From [Clostridium] hylemonae DSM 15053 (GTDB lineage Bacteria; Bacillota; Clostridia; Lachnospirales; Lachnospiraceae), in NCBI RefSeq assembly GCF_008281175.1, contig NZ_CP036524.1:1054001-1118000 (forward strand): a stretch of DNA of 64,000 nt, written 5' to 3'. How positions within the stretch are numbered: position 1 is the first letter of the stretch; every line of letters starts with the position of its first letter. Shown here piece after piece: positions 27,341-37,433 of the stretch. The position numbers and the translations under genes are program-made. The notes below the pieces were generated by a model, which was not told the origin of the DNA, searched no databases, and worked only from the letters and a program-made list of their open reading frames with translations.

Positions 27341-28087
27341 ATGAAAAAAATCTTTACCGCTCTGCTTGCAGTTATGATGCTATTTACCCTGGCCGCCTGC
27401 GGCAGCACCAATACAGGCGGTGAATCTGCAAGTACCAGCACACCGCAAAGCAGTACCCCTGAAAGCACCGCCGCGCCCGATAGTACGCCTTCTGAGTCCA
27501 CGGAAACATCCCAACCCTCTGAAAGTGAGGATATTCAACCAGCCGAAGAAGAATCGGACAGCACCCGCATTCTGATCGCCTACTTTTCCCGCGCCGGGGA
27601 GAACTACAATGTGGGCGTGATTGAAAAAGGCAATACAGCAATCATTGCGGAAATGATTGGAGAGCAGACTGGCGGCGACCTGTTCCACATTGAAACCGTT
27701 ACCCCTTACCCGGAAAATTACCGCGAGTGTACCAATGTGGCGCAGCAGGAACTGCGCGACAATGCCCGCCCGGAGCTTAAGGCCACAGTAGACAATTTTG
27801 AAGATTATGACGTGGTGTTCCTCGGCTACCCCAACTGGTGGGGCGATATGCCCATGGCGGTCTACACTTTCCTGGAGAGCTATGATTTTTCCGGCAAAAC
27901 CGTCGTACCCTTTGCTACGCATGAGGGCAGCGGCCTTGCCTCCACAGAAAGCAGCATTGCAAGCGCCTGTTCCGGGGCCGAGGTGTTGGGCGGTCTTGCC
28001 ATCCGTGGCTCTGTTGCGCAGAACTCCCAGGCAGAAGCAAATGAATCCGTCGTCAACTGGCTGCGGGAAGCCGGGTTTATCGACTAA
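27341..28087 (+). CDS. Lipoprotein flavodoxin, copy 1
   Basis: 248 residues. A signal peptide ends in the lipobox LAAC (Cys20), followed by about 60 residues of Ser/Thr/Pro/Glu-rich linker and a complete flavodoxin domain: LIAYFSRAGENYNVG, YLGYPNWWGDMPMAV with Phe for Tyr at its start, and PFATHEGSGLAS. A lipid-anchored, extracytoplasmic flavodoxin is unusual because flavodoxins normally work in the cytosol and FMN must be supplied outside. It is paralogous to the cytosolic flavodoxin and to the next gene, 22 bases downstream. Confidence 0.92.
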   Translation: MKKIFTALLAVMMLFTLAACGSTNTGGESASTSTPQSSTPESTAAPDSTPSESTETSQPSESEDIQPAEEESDSTRILIAYFSRAGENYNVGVIEKGNTAIIAEMIGEQTGGDLFHIETVTPYPENYRECTNVAQQELRDNARPELKATVDNFEDYDVVFLGYPNWWGDMPMAVYTFLESYDFSGKTVVPFATHEGSGLASTESSIASACSGAEVLGGLAIRGSVAQNSQAEANESVVNWLREAGFID

Positions 28088-28109
28088 CATCAAGAAAGGA
28101 ATTTATGCG

Positions 28110-28778
28110 ATGAAAAGAATCTTATCCGCCGTTTTAATGCTTACCCTTGCGTTTTCCCTGGCGGCTTGCAGCAATAATACACAGCCGGAAGAAACACCCA
28201 ATTCCACCCAATCTGAGGGGAATACATCCCCCAGCAGTGAATCAACCAGTGGAAGCGAAACAGTGGAACCTGACAGCACCGATGATCCGGCTTCCAGTGA
28301 AGGGAATGTTTTGATTGCCTATTTTTCCAAAACCGGCAATACGGAAACCATTGCCAATATGATCGCCGGGCAGACTGGCGGCGAGTTATTCAAAGTGGAA
28401 ACCGTCACCCCTTATCCTGAAGATTATGATGAAACCGTTGATATTGCCCGCGAGGAGCAGGACAACGACGCCCGCCCGGAGCTTTCCACCCATGTGGATG
28501 ATATGAGTCAATATGACATCATCTATCTGGGCTACCCCAACTGGTGGGGAACGATGCCGCAGGCCATGTTTACCTTTTTGGAGGAATACGATTTTTCCGG
28601 CAAGACCATCGTACCGTTCTGCACCCACGGCGGCAGCGCGCTGGGCAGAAGTGAGGGCGATATTGCCACCCTTGTACCGGGTGCCACCCTTCTTGACGGC
28701 CTTGCGGTAAGCGGCTCCCGTGTGGATGACGCGCAGGCTGACGTTGAGGAATGGCTGAATAGCCTTGAATTGGAGTGA
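28110..28778 (+). CDS. Lipoprotein flavodoxin, copy 2
   Basis: 222 residues from the ATG after AAGAAAGGAATTT; longer in-frame readings start inside copy 1. A lipobox (LAAC) and a short Ser/Thr-rich linker precede a flavodoxin domain with LIAYFSKTGNTETIA, a more canonical FMN phosphate loop than copy 1, and YLGYPNWWGTMPQAM. Two consecutive lipid-anchored flavodoxins suggest a pair of surface electron carriers with different partners, or a tandem duplication that has diverged. Confidence 0.92.
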   Translation: MKRILSAVLMLTLAFSLAACSNNTQPEETPNSTQSEGNTSPSSESTSGSETVEPDSTDDPASSEGNVLIAYFSKTGNTETIANMIAGQTGGELFKVETVTPYPEDYDETVDIAREEQDNDARPELSTHVDDMSQYDIIYLGYPNWWGTMPQAMFTFLEEYDFSGKTIVPFCTHGGSALGRSEGDIATLVPGATLLDGLAVSGSRVDDAQADVEEWLNSLELE

Positions 28779-28782
28779 ACTT

Positions 28783-29706
28783 ATGAAATTACATAAAAAA
28801 ATTGTATCAATACTTTCCATGATATTAGTGGTAACACTGTCCGCCTGTTCGGGTGGGACGGGGAATGAAGAAAGCAGCTCTGCGCCGCAGAACCTGGAAC
28901 AATCAGAAATCACATCGGAAGTCCCAACAGAACTGGAAAGCGAAGCCTTTGATCTCGGCGGCCCATTGGTTCGCCTGACATTTGAAGGCGGCGAGGCGAT
29001 GGTGCGGCTGAATGATAATGCCGCCGCCCAGAGCTTTGCCGCGCAGCTTCCCATGACGCAGACCTTTGAGGACTTCAACAGCATCGAAAAAATCTGTCGC
29101 CTTCAGGAAGAACTTACAACAGAGGGTGTGGAGTCCGGTGTTGACCCCGCTGTGGCTGATATTACGCTGTATGTTCCGTGGAACACTCTTGTGTTCTATT
29201 ATGAGGATTATGGCTTCAATGACGACCTGATTCCCATGGGGCGGGTGGAAAGCGGAATGGAACTTCTGACCGCTATGGGAGATGAATTTGAGGTGACGAT
29301 GGATCTGGCGGACGAGAATAAGGCGGAGGCAGCAGAGCCTTCGGCGGAAACGACGGAGATCAGCCTGACAGCCGGCGACACGGTTATTACCGCCACGCTG
29401 GATAACAGTGAGACAACACAGGCTTTTCTTGCCACACTGCCCCGCACGCTGACAATGAATCATTATGGCGGGCGCGAGTATTATGGCCGGATTGAAGCGC
29501 TCCCAGAAAACGGAGAGGCGATAGCCGACTTTGAAAACGGCGATGTGACCTATTACCCGGCAGGCCCTTCCTTCGCAATCTTTTTTGCTGGGGCGGACAG
29601 CTCCAGTCAAGGCGGGCTGATCCGCATGGGCAAGATCACCTCAGACTTGTCCGTGTTTGGTACACTGGGCGATTCCGTGGAGATGCGGATTGAACTGGCA
29701 GAGTAA
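28783..29706 (+). CDS. Lipoprotein with two cyclophilin-like domains
   Basis: 307 residues from the ATG four bases after the previous stop. Signal peptide with lipobox LSAC, then two repeats of the cyclophilin-like fold of the flavodoxin-associated type. Repeat 1 is about 65-170 (VRLTFEGGEAMVRLNDN), repeat 2 about 190-307 (ISLTAGDTVITATLDNSE). Each has the F-x-x-x-L-P, Y-x-G/DFN and GD-x-x-Y/F-P elements. In this family the fold is not known to be a prolyl isomerase. Frequent pairing with flavodoxins suggests a redox partner or flavin carrier outside the membrane. Confidence 0.82.
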   Translation: MKLHKKIVSILSMILVVTLSACSGGTGNEESSSAPQNLEQSEITSEVPTELESEAFDLGGPLVRLTFEGGEAMVRLNDNAAAQSFAAQLPMTQTFEDFNSIEKICRLQEELTTEGVESGVDPAVADITLYVPWNTLVFYYEDYGFNDDLIPMGRVESGMELLTAMGDEFEVTMDLADENKAEAAEPSAETTEISLTAGDTVITATLDNSETTQAFLATLPRTLTMNHYGGREYYGRIEALPENGEAIADFENGDVTYYPAGPSFAIFFAGADSSSQGGLIRMGKITSDLSVFGTLGDSVEMRIELAE

Positions 29707-29724
29707 AAGAAAGGAGGCGGCGAA

Positions 29725-30414
29725 GTGACCGGCAAACGAAAATTTCAAATCTTTGTGGACTTTGCTATGGCGGCGCTTCTGCCCGTCTTAATGGCCTATT
29801 CGCTGCTTGGAGAAGCTGTCCACGAATGGGTGGGAGTTGCGATGTTCTCGCTGTTCCTATTTCACAATGCACTGAACTGGAAATGGTACAAGAACCTGTT
29901 TGGGGGCAGACACAGCAGCGTTAGGCTGCTGGGAACCGCAGTCAATATCCTGATTCTCCTGCTGATGCTTTCCCTTATGGCAAGCGGCATCGTCATGAGC
30001 CGTTATGCGTTCCAGTTTCTTGCCATAGAAGGCGGTGCTTCGCTTGCCAGAACCGTGCATTTGGCAGCCTCCTACTGGTGCTATGTGCTGACCTCTGTTC
30101 ATTTGGGGCTGCACGGGGGAATGTTTCTGGGAATGCTGCGAAAGGCATTCCACATGGAAAAGGCATCCCAAAAACGACGCGTTGTTTTGCGCATCGTCGC
30201 TGTATTGCTTTCCGCCTACGGCATCTATGCTTTTATTCAGCGGGGTTTAATCGGTTATATGCTGCTGCAAATCCAATTTGTCTTTTTTGACTTTTCAGAA
30301 CCGCTTGTCTTTTTCTTTCTGGATTATCTGGCAGTTATGGCTCTGTTTACCCTTTTGGGCTATTATGCCGCAAAACTTCTGGCAAAAGTGAAAAGCAACC
30401 CGAAAAAGCCTTGA
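29725..30414 (+). CDS. DUF4405 membrane protein (cytochrome b-like)
   Basis: 229 residues from a GTG after AAAGGAGGCGG. Six predicted membrane helices. Helix-borne His pairs fit the DUF4405 heme-binding pattern: HEWVG and LFLFHNALNW in the first half, ARTVHLAASYW and SVHLGLHGG in the second. DUF4405 proteins are associated with flavin-based electron transfer across the membrane. Here it would link cytosolic or membrane donors to the lipoprotein flavodoxins. The heme role is by family, not shown here. Confidence 0.82.
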   Translation: MTGKRKFQIFVDFAMAALLPVLMAYSLLGEAVHEWVGVAMFSLFLFHNALNWKWYKNLFGGRHSSVRLLGTAVNILILLLMLSLMASGIVMSRYAFQFLAIEGGASLARTVHLAASYWCYVLTSVHLGLHGGMFLGMLRKAFHMEKASQKRRVVLRIVAVLLSAYGIYAFIQRGLIGYMLLQIQFVFFDFSEPLVFFFLDYLAVMALFTLLGYYAAKLLAKVKSNPKKP

Positions 30415-30474
30415 CTTGATGCAGAGCAGGCTTTTCCAGCCCATTGATTTTATAGAAGCAAGGAGTGACAAATC

Positions 30475-31587
30475 ATGAAAAAAAGATTCCTTCTCATACT
30501 TATGGCATTGTCCATGCTGACCTTTTTATTTACAGGCTGCGGCAGCACCGGCGGTAGCCAAGAACTCTCCGCGCCATCGGAGTCTGCGGCAGCGTCCTCT
30601 GCCCCAGCCACAGAGGAGCCAACACCATCACAAGGAGATTCAACTATGAAAAATACACTTATCACCAATAGCGGGGCAGAAATTTCTCTTTCCTCGCTGG
30701 AACATTATACCGAAGCTGAAAATGCACCGGTGGTCTACTATCTTTCTGAAATATCGCCGGAGGCCATGGTGAAGATATACAATGCGCTCCAGTGGTCGCC
30801 CACCGGCAAAGTGGCGGTGAAGCTCTCCACCGGCGAGCCGCCGGCTTCCAACTATCTGCGCCCGGAGTTAATCAGGGATTTGGTGCAACTGGTGGACGGC
30901 ACCATTGTGGAGTGTAATACCGCCTATGGCGGAAGCCGCGCCGCCACCGCCATGCACTACCAGGTGGCGAAGGATCATGGCTTTACGGAGATTGCCGAGG
31001 TTCAAATTCAGGATGAAAATGGCTCGATGACGCTTCCTGTTGAGGGCGGCACCGTACTTTCGGAAAACTATGTGGGTGCGGCTTTTGCCGATTATGAAAA
31101 TTATCTTGTCCTGTCCCACTTCAAAGGCCACGCCATGGCAGGCTTTGGCGGCGCGATCAAGAATATCTCCATCGGGCTTGGCTCCAGCGAGGGCAAGAGC
31201 TGGATTCACTCCGGCGGCACCACGCGAAGTGGTTTCGGCGGCGACCAGGATGCCTTTCTGGAGGCAATGGGCGACGCGGGAAAATCTGTATCCGATTATC
31301 TTGGCAAGGGGGAGCGCATTGTTTACATCAATGTGATGAACCGCCTCTCCGTTGATTGTGACTGCGACGGGAACCCTGCCGAGCCGGATATGCACGACAT
31401 CGGTATTCTTGCCTCCACCGATCCGGTGGCGCTGGACCAGGCGTGCATTGACCTGGTATATGTTTCAGAGGGCCGGGACTCTCTTGTGAACCGAATTGAG
31501 AGCAGAAACGGGCTGCACACGCTGGAAAATGCGGAGGCGATTGGCCTCGGCAGCCGTGCTTACCGGTTGGTGGAACTGGATGATTGA
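30475..31587 (+). CDS. DUF362 domain lipoprotein
   Basis: 370 residues. Signal peptide with lipobox FTGC, a short linker, then a DUF362 domain (about 75-365) with SHFKGHAMAGFGGAIKNISIG, the Cys pair CDCDGNPAEPDMHDIG and STDPVALDQACIDLV. DUF362 proteins are often found with ferredoxin domains, but this one has none. A lipoprotein form suits an extracytoplasmic redox role. A second ATG at 30646 would remove the signal and start directly at the domain, so a cytosolic form is conceivable. Confidence 0.85.
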   Translation: MKKRFLLILMALSMLTFLFTGCGSTGGSQELSAPSESAAASSAPATEEPTPSQGDSTMKNTLITNSGAEISLSSLEHYTEAENAPVVYYLSEISPEAMVKIYNALQWSPTGKVAVKLSTGEPPASNYLRPELIRDLVQLVDGTIVECNTAYGGSRAATAMHYQVAKDHGFTEIAEVQIQDENGSMTLPVEGGTVLSENYVGAAFADYENYLVLSHFKGHAMAGFGGAIKNISIGLGSSEGKSWIHSGGTTRSGFGGDQDAFLEAMGDAGKSVSDYLGKGERIVYINVMNRLSVDCDCDGNPAEPDMHDIGILASTDPVALDQACIDLVYVSEGRDSLVNRIESRNGLHTLENAEAIGLGSRAYRLVELDD

Positions 31588-32482
31588 CACACTGAGCCGG
31601 GAGGGAATTTACCTTTGGTACTATTTCAGTATTCAGTTGGAACAGATATTCCCTTACTGGATTCTGGGCATGGTGCTGGGGTCTGCGGTGTCGGTTTTCT
31701 TGAAAGACCGTATCCACAATACCTTTCGCTCCCTGGGTGAAAAGAAGCTGGGCGTATTCGGCATCTTCATCGCAAGCGCTTTGGGTATTGCCTCGCCGCT
31801 CTGCATGTATGGCACAATCCCCATTGCCGCCTCTTTTTCCAAGAGCGGTATCAAGGATGACTGGCTGGCGGCGTTCATGATGAGCAGTATTCTGCTGAAC
31901 CCCCAGCTTATCCTTTACAGCGCGGCGCTGGGACAGACAGCCCTCATTGTGCGGGTCGTGTCCTGCTATCTGGGCGGCGTCTTGGCCGGGCTTTTGGTGC
32001 GGGCCTTCTACCGCAAGAAGTCCTTCTTCAATTTCAGCGGCTTTGACGAGCCGAAAAGCCGCGATACCGACCCCAATATTCTGCTGCGATTTCTAAAAAA
32101 CCTTTGGCGTAATGTCAGAGCGACCGGGCTGTATTTTTTTATCGGTATTGTGCTGTCTGCGGTGTTCCAGCGCTATGTGCCCGCTGAGGTCATGACGGAT
32201 GTGTTCGGTGGAAACGAAGCCTGGGGCGTTTTGATGGCGGCGACCATTGGGGTGCCGCTCTATGCCTGCGGCGGAGGAACAATACCGCTTTTGCAGGCAT
32301 GGCTCTGGGACGGCATGAGCCTGGGCAGCGCGGCGGCGTTTATGCTTACCGGGCCGGCCACCAAAATCACAAATCTTGGCGCTGTCAAGATCGTGCTCGG
32401 TATCAAGCGGTTCCTGCTCTACCTTGCCTATGTCATGCTTTTTGCACTTGTGACCGGGTTGGCTGTAAATCTGTTCCTCTGA
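31580..32482 (+). CDS. Permease of the ArsP/YraQ (PF03773-like) family
   Basis: 300 residues from the ATG that overlaps the DUF362 stop by eight bases. About eight membrane helices in two similar halves, each with the family loop: PLCMYGTIPIAASF in the first and PLYACGGGTIPLLQAW in the second. ArsP relatives export organoarsenicals and YraQ relatives are unassigned. Cys in both loops could bind a soft metal or metalloid. In this operon it may export a product of the redox cargo, or be an electron-transfer membrane partner (inference). Confidence 0.82.
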   Translation: MIDTLSREGIYLWYYFSIQLEQIFPYWILGMVLGSAVSVFLKDRIHNTFRSLGEKKLGVFGIFIASALGIASPLCMYGTIPIAASFSKSGIKDDWLAAFMMSSILLNPQLILYSAALGQTALIVRVVSCYLGGVLAGLLVRAFYRKKSFFNFSGFDEPKSRDTDPNILLRFLKNLWRNVRATGLYFFIGIVLSAVFQRYVPAEVMTDVFGGNEAWGVLMAATIGVPLYACGGGTIPLLQAWLWDGMSLGSAAAFMLTGPATKITNLGAVKIVLGIKRFLLYLAYVMLFALVTGLAVNLFL

Positions 32483-32539
32483 TTTGTGAATACAGGCACG
32501 GACACAAACACTATCAATTTTTGCGGAAGGAGGCGTGGG

Positions 32540-33253
32540 ATGAATAATACTGTTCTGGCAATCGGGTACAGCGCGAACGATCAAGACAAAGAACGTACCT
32601 ATTGGAAAAACTATGATATAGAGCTTGATTTTGCAAGCGACATATCGAGCGCTGTAGAAAAATTGCGGCATACCAACTATATCAGAATCTCCATTTGTTC
32701 CGGGGAACTTTCTCACGCCTTCCTTGAACTGCTCCGAAGCAGCCAGGCCATTCTGTGGAAATTTGTGATTTTCGATATATCGGAAAATGGAAGGCAAGCT
32801 GACGAAAGATTCTTTATCCAACTCAACGAAGGCAAAAAAGAGGAATGGCTTCAATCAGTCCTTGAAGGACAAACAAACAGCGTTATTTTGACTCATTCTC
32901 CAGGCTTCTCCCGAATGCCGGGTTTTGAAAATGACGCAATACAGCCCCTTACGGAAATCAGGGAAGGCGCCTTATACTTTTGTTGGGAACAGCGGCTTGT
33001 CAGCGTGCATGGACAGATCATAGAATTGGCCGCCAAAGAATTTGACATTCTCGCGTTGCTTATCAGCCATCCACGGCGTGTGTTTACCTACGAGATGATT
33101 ATGGATCTCGTTTGGAAGGAGGACTACACCTACTATTCCCGCAAAGCTGTTAACAACCATGTCAGTAACTTGCGCAAAAAACTGAAAGTGGCTCCAGATG
33201 TGCCCGATTACATTAAAAGCGTACACAGCGTAGGATATAAATTCATGCCATAA
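32540..33253 (+). CDS. Winged-helix regulator (OmpR/PhoB type) with atypical N-terminus
   Basis: 237 residues from the ATG after GGAAGGAGGCG. The C-terminal OmpR-type wHTH is clear (LAAKEFDILALLISHPRRVFTYEMI ... VHSVGYKF). The N-terminal 120 residues do not show the receiver Asp and Lys set and have no strong similarity I recognise, so phosphorylation by a kinase is unlikely. No histidine kinase is adjacent. It is the last cargo gene before a terminator and is a second local regulator besides LysR. Confidence 0.83.
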   Translation: MNNTVLAIGYSANDQDKERTYWKNYDIELDFASDISSAVEKLRHTNYIRISICSGELSHAFLELLRSSQAILWKFVIFDISENGRQADERFFIQLNEGKKEEWLQSVLEGQTNSVILTHSPGFSRMPGFENDAIQPLTEIREGALYFCWEQRLVSVHGQIIELAAKEFDILALLISHPRRVFTYEMIMDLVWKEDYTYYSRKAVNNHVSNLRKKLKVAPDVPDYIKSVHSVGYKFMP

Positions 33254-33269
33254 CCGAATATGTTTCAGA

Positions 33270-33303
33270 AAAGCCGCCACGGTTTGCAAACCGTGGCGGC
33301 TTT
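33270..33303 (+). terminator. Rho-independent terminator ending the cargo
   Basis: Perfect stem AAAGCCGCCACGGTTT / AAACCGTGGCGGCTTT with a two-base centre, a 16-base-pair hairpin followed by only a short T run. Confidence 0.8.
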
Positions 33304-33431
33304 GTGAATTTTCTATGAATTTTTGCAGAAAGGGGGCATCGTTTTGCCCCCAAAATGTACGGAATAGTAGAAGGACATTTTTCTGTCCGTCAGGAAAGGA
33401 GGCGAACAAAATCAGCGAACGAATCCCCGTC

Positions 33432-33824
33432 ATGAACTACCCGCAGTACCGCCGCGCGCGGAAGCTGGTGCGCGAGTGCTGCAACTACGTGGGTGGCAAC
33501 TGCATTGCTTTGGATGATGGAGAGGAATGTGTCTGCATCCAGAGCATTTCCTGCTCTCTTCTGTGCAAGTGGTTTCAGGCCGCCGTCCTACCGCTGGACA
33601 AGGGCTTGGAAACCGCGTTGCTGTTCCGAGAGGAAATGAAGCGGTGCGCCGTCTGTTCCCAGCCTTTCCTCCCCGGCTCCAACCGGGCTAAGTATTGCAA
33701 AAGCTGCGCTGCCAAAGCTCACCGGCAGCAGAAAGCCGCCAGCGAACGTCGAAGGAGAGCCAGCCGCGACAGTCCCCCGGAAAAAGGGGACGACCATGGA
33801 CTATTAGAGGCGGAAAAGCCCTGA
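33432..33824 (+). CDS. Cysteine-rich VLP-type mobile-element protein
   Basis: 130 residues from ATG at 33432. Matches the Cys_rich_VLP family of integrative elements: a MNYPQYRRARKLVREC start, CVCIQSISCSLLCKWF, then a zinc-finger-like CAVCSQPF...KYCKSCAAK and a basic tail. Function unknown; it is a standard backbone gene of Tn4451/Tn1549-like elements. The ribosome site AAGGAGG lies 30 bases upstream and points instead to an ATC codon at 33408 in the same frame, so the start may have mutated or be non-canonical. Confidence 0.75.
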   Translation: MNYPQYRRARKLVRECCNYVGGNCIALDDGEECVCIQSISCSLLCKWFQAAVLPLDKGLETALLFREEMKRCAVCSQPFLPGSNRAKYCKSCAAKAHRQQKAASERRRRASRDSPPEKGDDHGLLEAEKP

Positions 33825-34202
33825 TTTCATGGGCCTTTCCAGCACCCCTCGAGGGCTGGGAGGCATAAACCCCCTCCGCCCCCGTGAAAACGCCTTCCTA
33901 ATTGTCCACGCCAGCCTTAGTTCACCGTGATTGGTTTCTCCAAGATTGGGTTTTCAGAACGCGGCAAAGCAGACGGTCTGGAGGTTCCATTTTGCGGCTT
34001 TCAGAGCGCGGCAATCCCGACGCTCCGGCAGCCCGAATGCAGACGGAAATAAAAGAGAAATAAGTCAAAGAGAAGATAGAAAAATAATCAATCAAATCAA
34101 TCCGATAGATGGAAAGGATGGAATTATGCACAGCAATCTTTCTCCTTTAAAGAACGACACTCCGATGCCGCCTATCTGCCGTTTCCCCGCTTCCTCGTTC
34201 CT
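33825..34202 (+). other. Intergenic backbone region with imperfect direct repeats
   Basis: Contains two similar segments about 48 bases apart, TTTTCAGAACGCGGCAAAGCAGACG (from 33951, shown in two parts: TTTTCAGAACGCGGC, AAAGCAGACG) and CTTTCAGAGCGCGGC, AATCCCGACG from 33999. They are possible iterons or leftover mobilisation sites. The last part (from about 34122) is open in the frame of the RepA_N-like gene but lacks a start codon in that frame. Confidence 0.4.
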
Positions 34203-34493
34203 TTGGGTATTTCAAATGACGCAAAGCTGCTCTACGCCCTGTTGCTGGACCGTGCGAGTCTCTCCAAGGGAAACGGCTATTTGGATAAAGACGGGACCGT
34301 ACGCCTCTACTTCACTGTGGAGGAAGCGAAGGACAAGCTTCAGCGAAGCCGCCAGGTGGCGACGCGGGCCTTTCAAGAACTGGAGCGGTGCGGCCTGATT
34401 GTGCGCCGCAAGCAGGGCTTGGGCAGGCCGGCGAAAATCACTCTGAACGTACCTGCCACCGCGAAGAAGAGAGGCAATGGGGATGCCAGATAA
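34122..34493 (+). pseudogene. RepA_N-like replication-initiator N-terminal domain, start apparently lost
   Basis: The conserved part reads AAYLPFPRFLVPLGISND, AKLLYALLLDRASLS, and a winged-helix DGTVRLYFTVEEAKDKL, as in the N-terminal domain of RepA_N proteins of Firmicute elements. Similarity reaches back to about 34122, but that frame has no ATG. The nearest ATG (34118) would be in frame only if one G near 34120 were absent, and the first alternative start inside is TTG at 34203 (96 residues). Either a frameshifted start or a truncated product is likely. Overlaps the next gene. Confidence 0.6.
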
Positions 34494-34713
34494 AAAGGAG
34501 CTGCTTGGAAAGCTGGATCCAGCCGCCATGGAGCGCGTCTCCCGTTATTACAGGGATGGGGCCTTTGAATTTGGCCTCGATACCGAAGGCCATACCGTGC
34601 GCGAAGGCAACACCGTCTACCATATCCTCCCGCGTTTTGCGGAGCCGGGCGCGGAGAGTGTAGTAAGCAAGCTGCGCCGGATTATGGAACGAGAATTGAA
34701 GGAAAACGAATGA
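34477..34713 (+). CDS. TnpW-like small mobile-element protein
   Basis: 78 residues (or 76 from the ATG at 34483). The C-terminal part (REGNTVYHILPRFAEPGAE, then SKLRRIMERE) resembles the TnpW family of Tn4451-like transposons, which have a G-N-T-x-Y strand, an acidic loop and a final K-x-x-R-helix. The N-terminal 40 residues are not recognised. It overlaps the RepA_N-like gene by 17 bases and lies 90 bases before the recombinase gene. Function unknown. Confidence 0.55.
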   Translation: MGMPDKKELLGKLDPAAMERVSRYYRDGAFEFGLDTEGHTVREGNTVYHILPRFAEPGAESVVSKLRRIMERELKENE

Positions 34714-34750
34714 AAGGGGCTGCAAAAGTTCAATCGGAGCGTTACAATAA

Positions 34751-36463
<1,713 letters not shown>

Positions 36464-36478
36464 CACCTACAAATTTTT

Positions 36479-36528
36479 TACTTCCTTATGACCCTCCGCA
36501 TAAGCGGTAATTCCTTTTTTATCCGCAG
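36479..36528 (-). repeat. Right terminal inverted repeat of the element
   Basis: 36505-36528 is the exact reverse complement of 21520-21543; the inner block TACTTCCTTATG (36479-36490) matches 21558-21569 in inverted orientation with one mismatch. Confidence 0.9.
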
Positions 36529-36545
36529 ACGGCCGGGGGCCGGAT

Positions 36546-37433
36546 TTATAGATGTCCCCCGGTCGGATTTACATGGACCATGCAGTGTTTGACTTTGGTA
36601 AACTTACGTTCCACCGCGTCATGAACACGCTCGGCGATATCGTGGGCCTGCGAAAGTGACAGATCAGCGTCGGCCACGATCTCCAATTCTACGTAATATT
36701 TGTCTCCGAAGATACGAGTGTTCAGGCGGTCGATGTTCAATACCTGTTTGTCGGAGAGCACGGTATCGCGCAGCGCCTGTATGGTCGCATCATCGCAGGA
36801 GCGGTCCGTCATCTTGGAGACAGCGTCTCTGAAAATATCCACCGCCGCCTTGATGATAAAGACACAGATCACCACGCTGGCGGCAGGGTCCAGAATGGGC
36901 ATGCCCATACGGGCGCCCAATATTCCCACGAAACTGCCGACGGAAGAAAGTGCGTCGGAACGATGGTGCCATGCATCGGCCATAAGTGCACCGGAGCCTG
37001 TTTTCTTTGCGGCAGCACGGGTATACCAATACATCGCCTCCTTCACGGCGATAGAGACGATGGCAGCCGCAAGCGCCAGCCCGCCGGGCACTGCCAGCGC
37101 AGAACCGCCCGCCCGGATCTTTCCGATTCCGGACGAGCCGATGCCCAGTCCGGTAAGTCCTAGAATAACGGACAGAACGATCGCCGCCACACATTCCAAC
37201 CGTTCGTGGCCGTACGGGTGGTCCTTGTCGGATGCCTTGTTTGAAAGTTTGACTCCCGCTATTACGACAAAAGTGGTCATCACGTCGGATGCCGAGTGGA
37301 CGGCGTCCGAGACCATAGCCCCCGAATGTGCAAGTAGTCCGGCTGCCAGTTTGAGGATGCTCAATACAATATTCTGGACAATAGTGATCAGAGACACACG
37401 CATTGCCATTTGTTCGTTGGTACATTGTTCCAT
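36546..37433 (-). CDS. Cation diffusion facilitator family transporter
   Basis: 295 residues from the ATG seven bases after GGAGGT; a longer reading from 37550 lacks a ribosome site. Six membrane helices, metal-site motifs SDAVHSASDV in helix 2 and DAWHHRSDALSS in helix 5, DHPYGHERLE loop, and a cytosolic C-terminal ferredoxin-like domain (about 205-295). Family members export Zn2+, Mn2+, Fe2+ or Co2+ by proton exchange; the H-x-x-x-D set fits but does not fix the metal. The stop is 18 bases from the right terminal repeat of the mobile element. Confidence 0.93.
   Translation of the reverse strand: MEQCTNEQMAMRVSLITIVQNIVLSILKLAAGLLAHSGAMVSDAVHSASDVMTTFVVIAGVKLSNKASDKDHPYGHERLECVAAIVLSVILGLTGLGIGSSGIGKIRAGGSALAVPGGLALAAAIVSIAVKEAMYWYTRAAAKKTGSGALMADAWHHRSDALSSVGSFVGILGARMGMPILDPAASVVICVFIIKAAVDIFRDAVSKMTDRSCDDATIQALRDTVLSDKQVLNIDRLNTRIFGDKYYVELEIVADADLSLSQAHDIAERVHDAVERKFTKVKHCMVHVNPTGGHL

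Noticed and set aside
33931-34398. 155-codon plus-strand frame overlapping the RepA_N-like gene
   Set aside because: Conserved RepA_N residues are in a different frame. Its own translation shows no domain.
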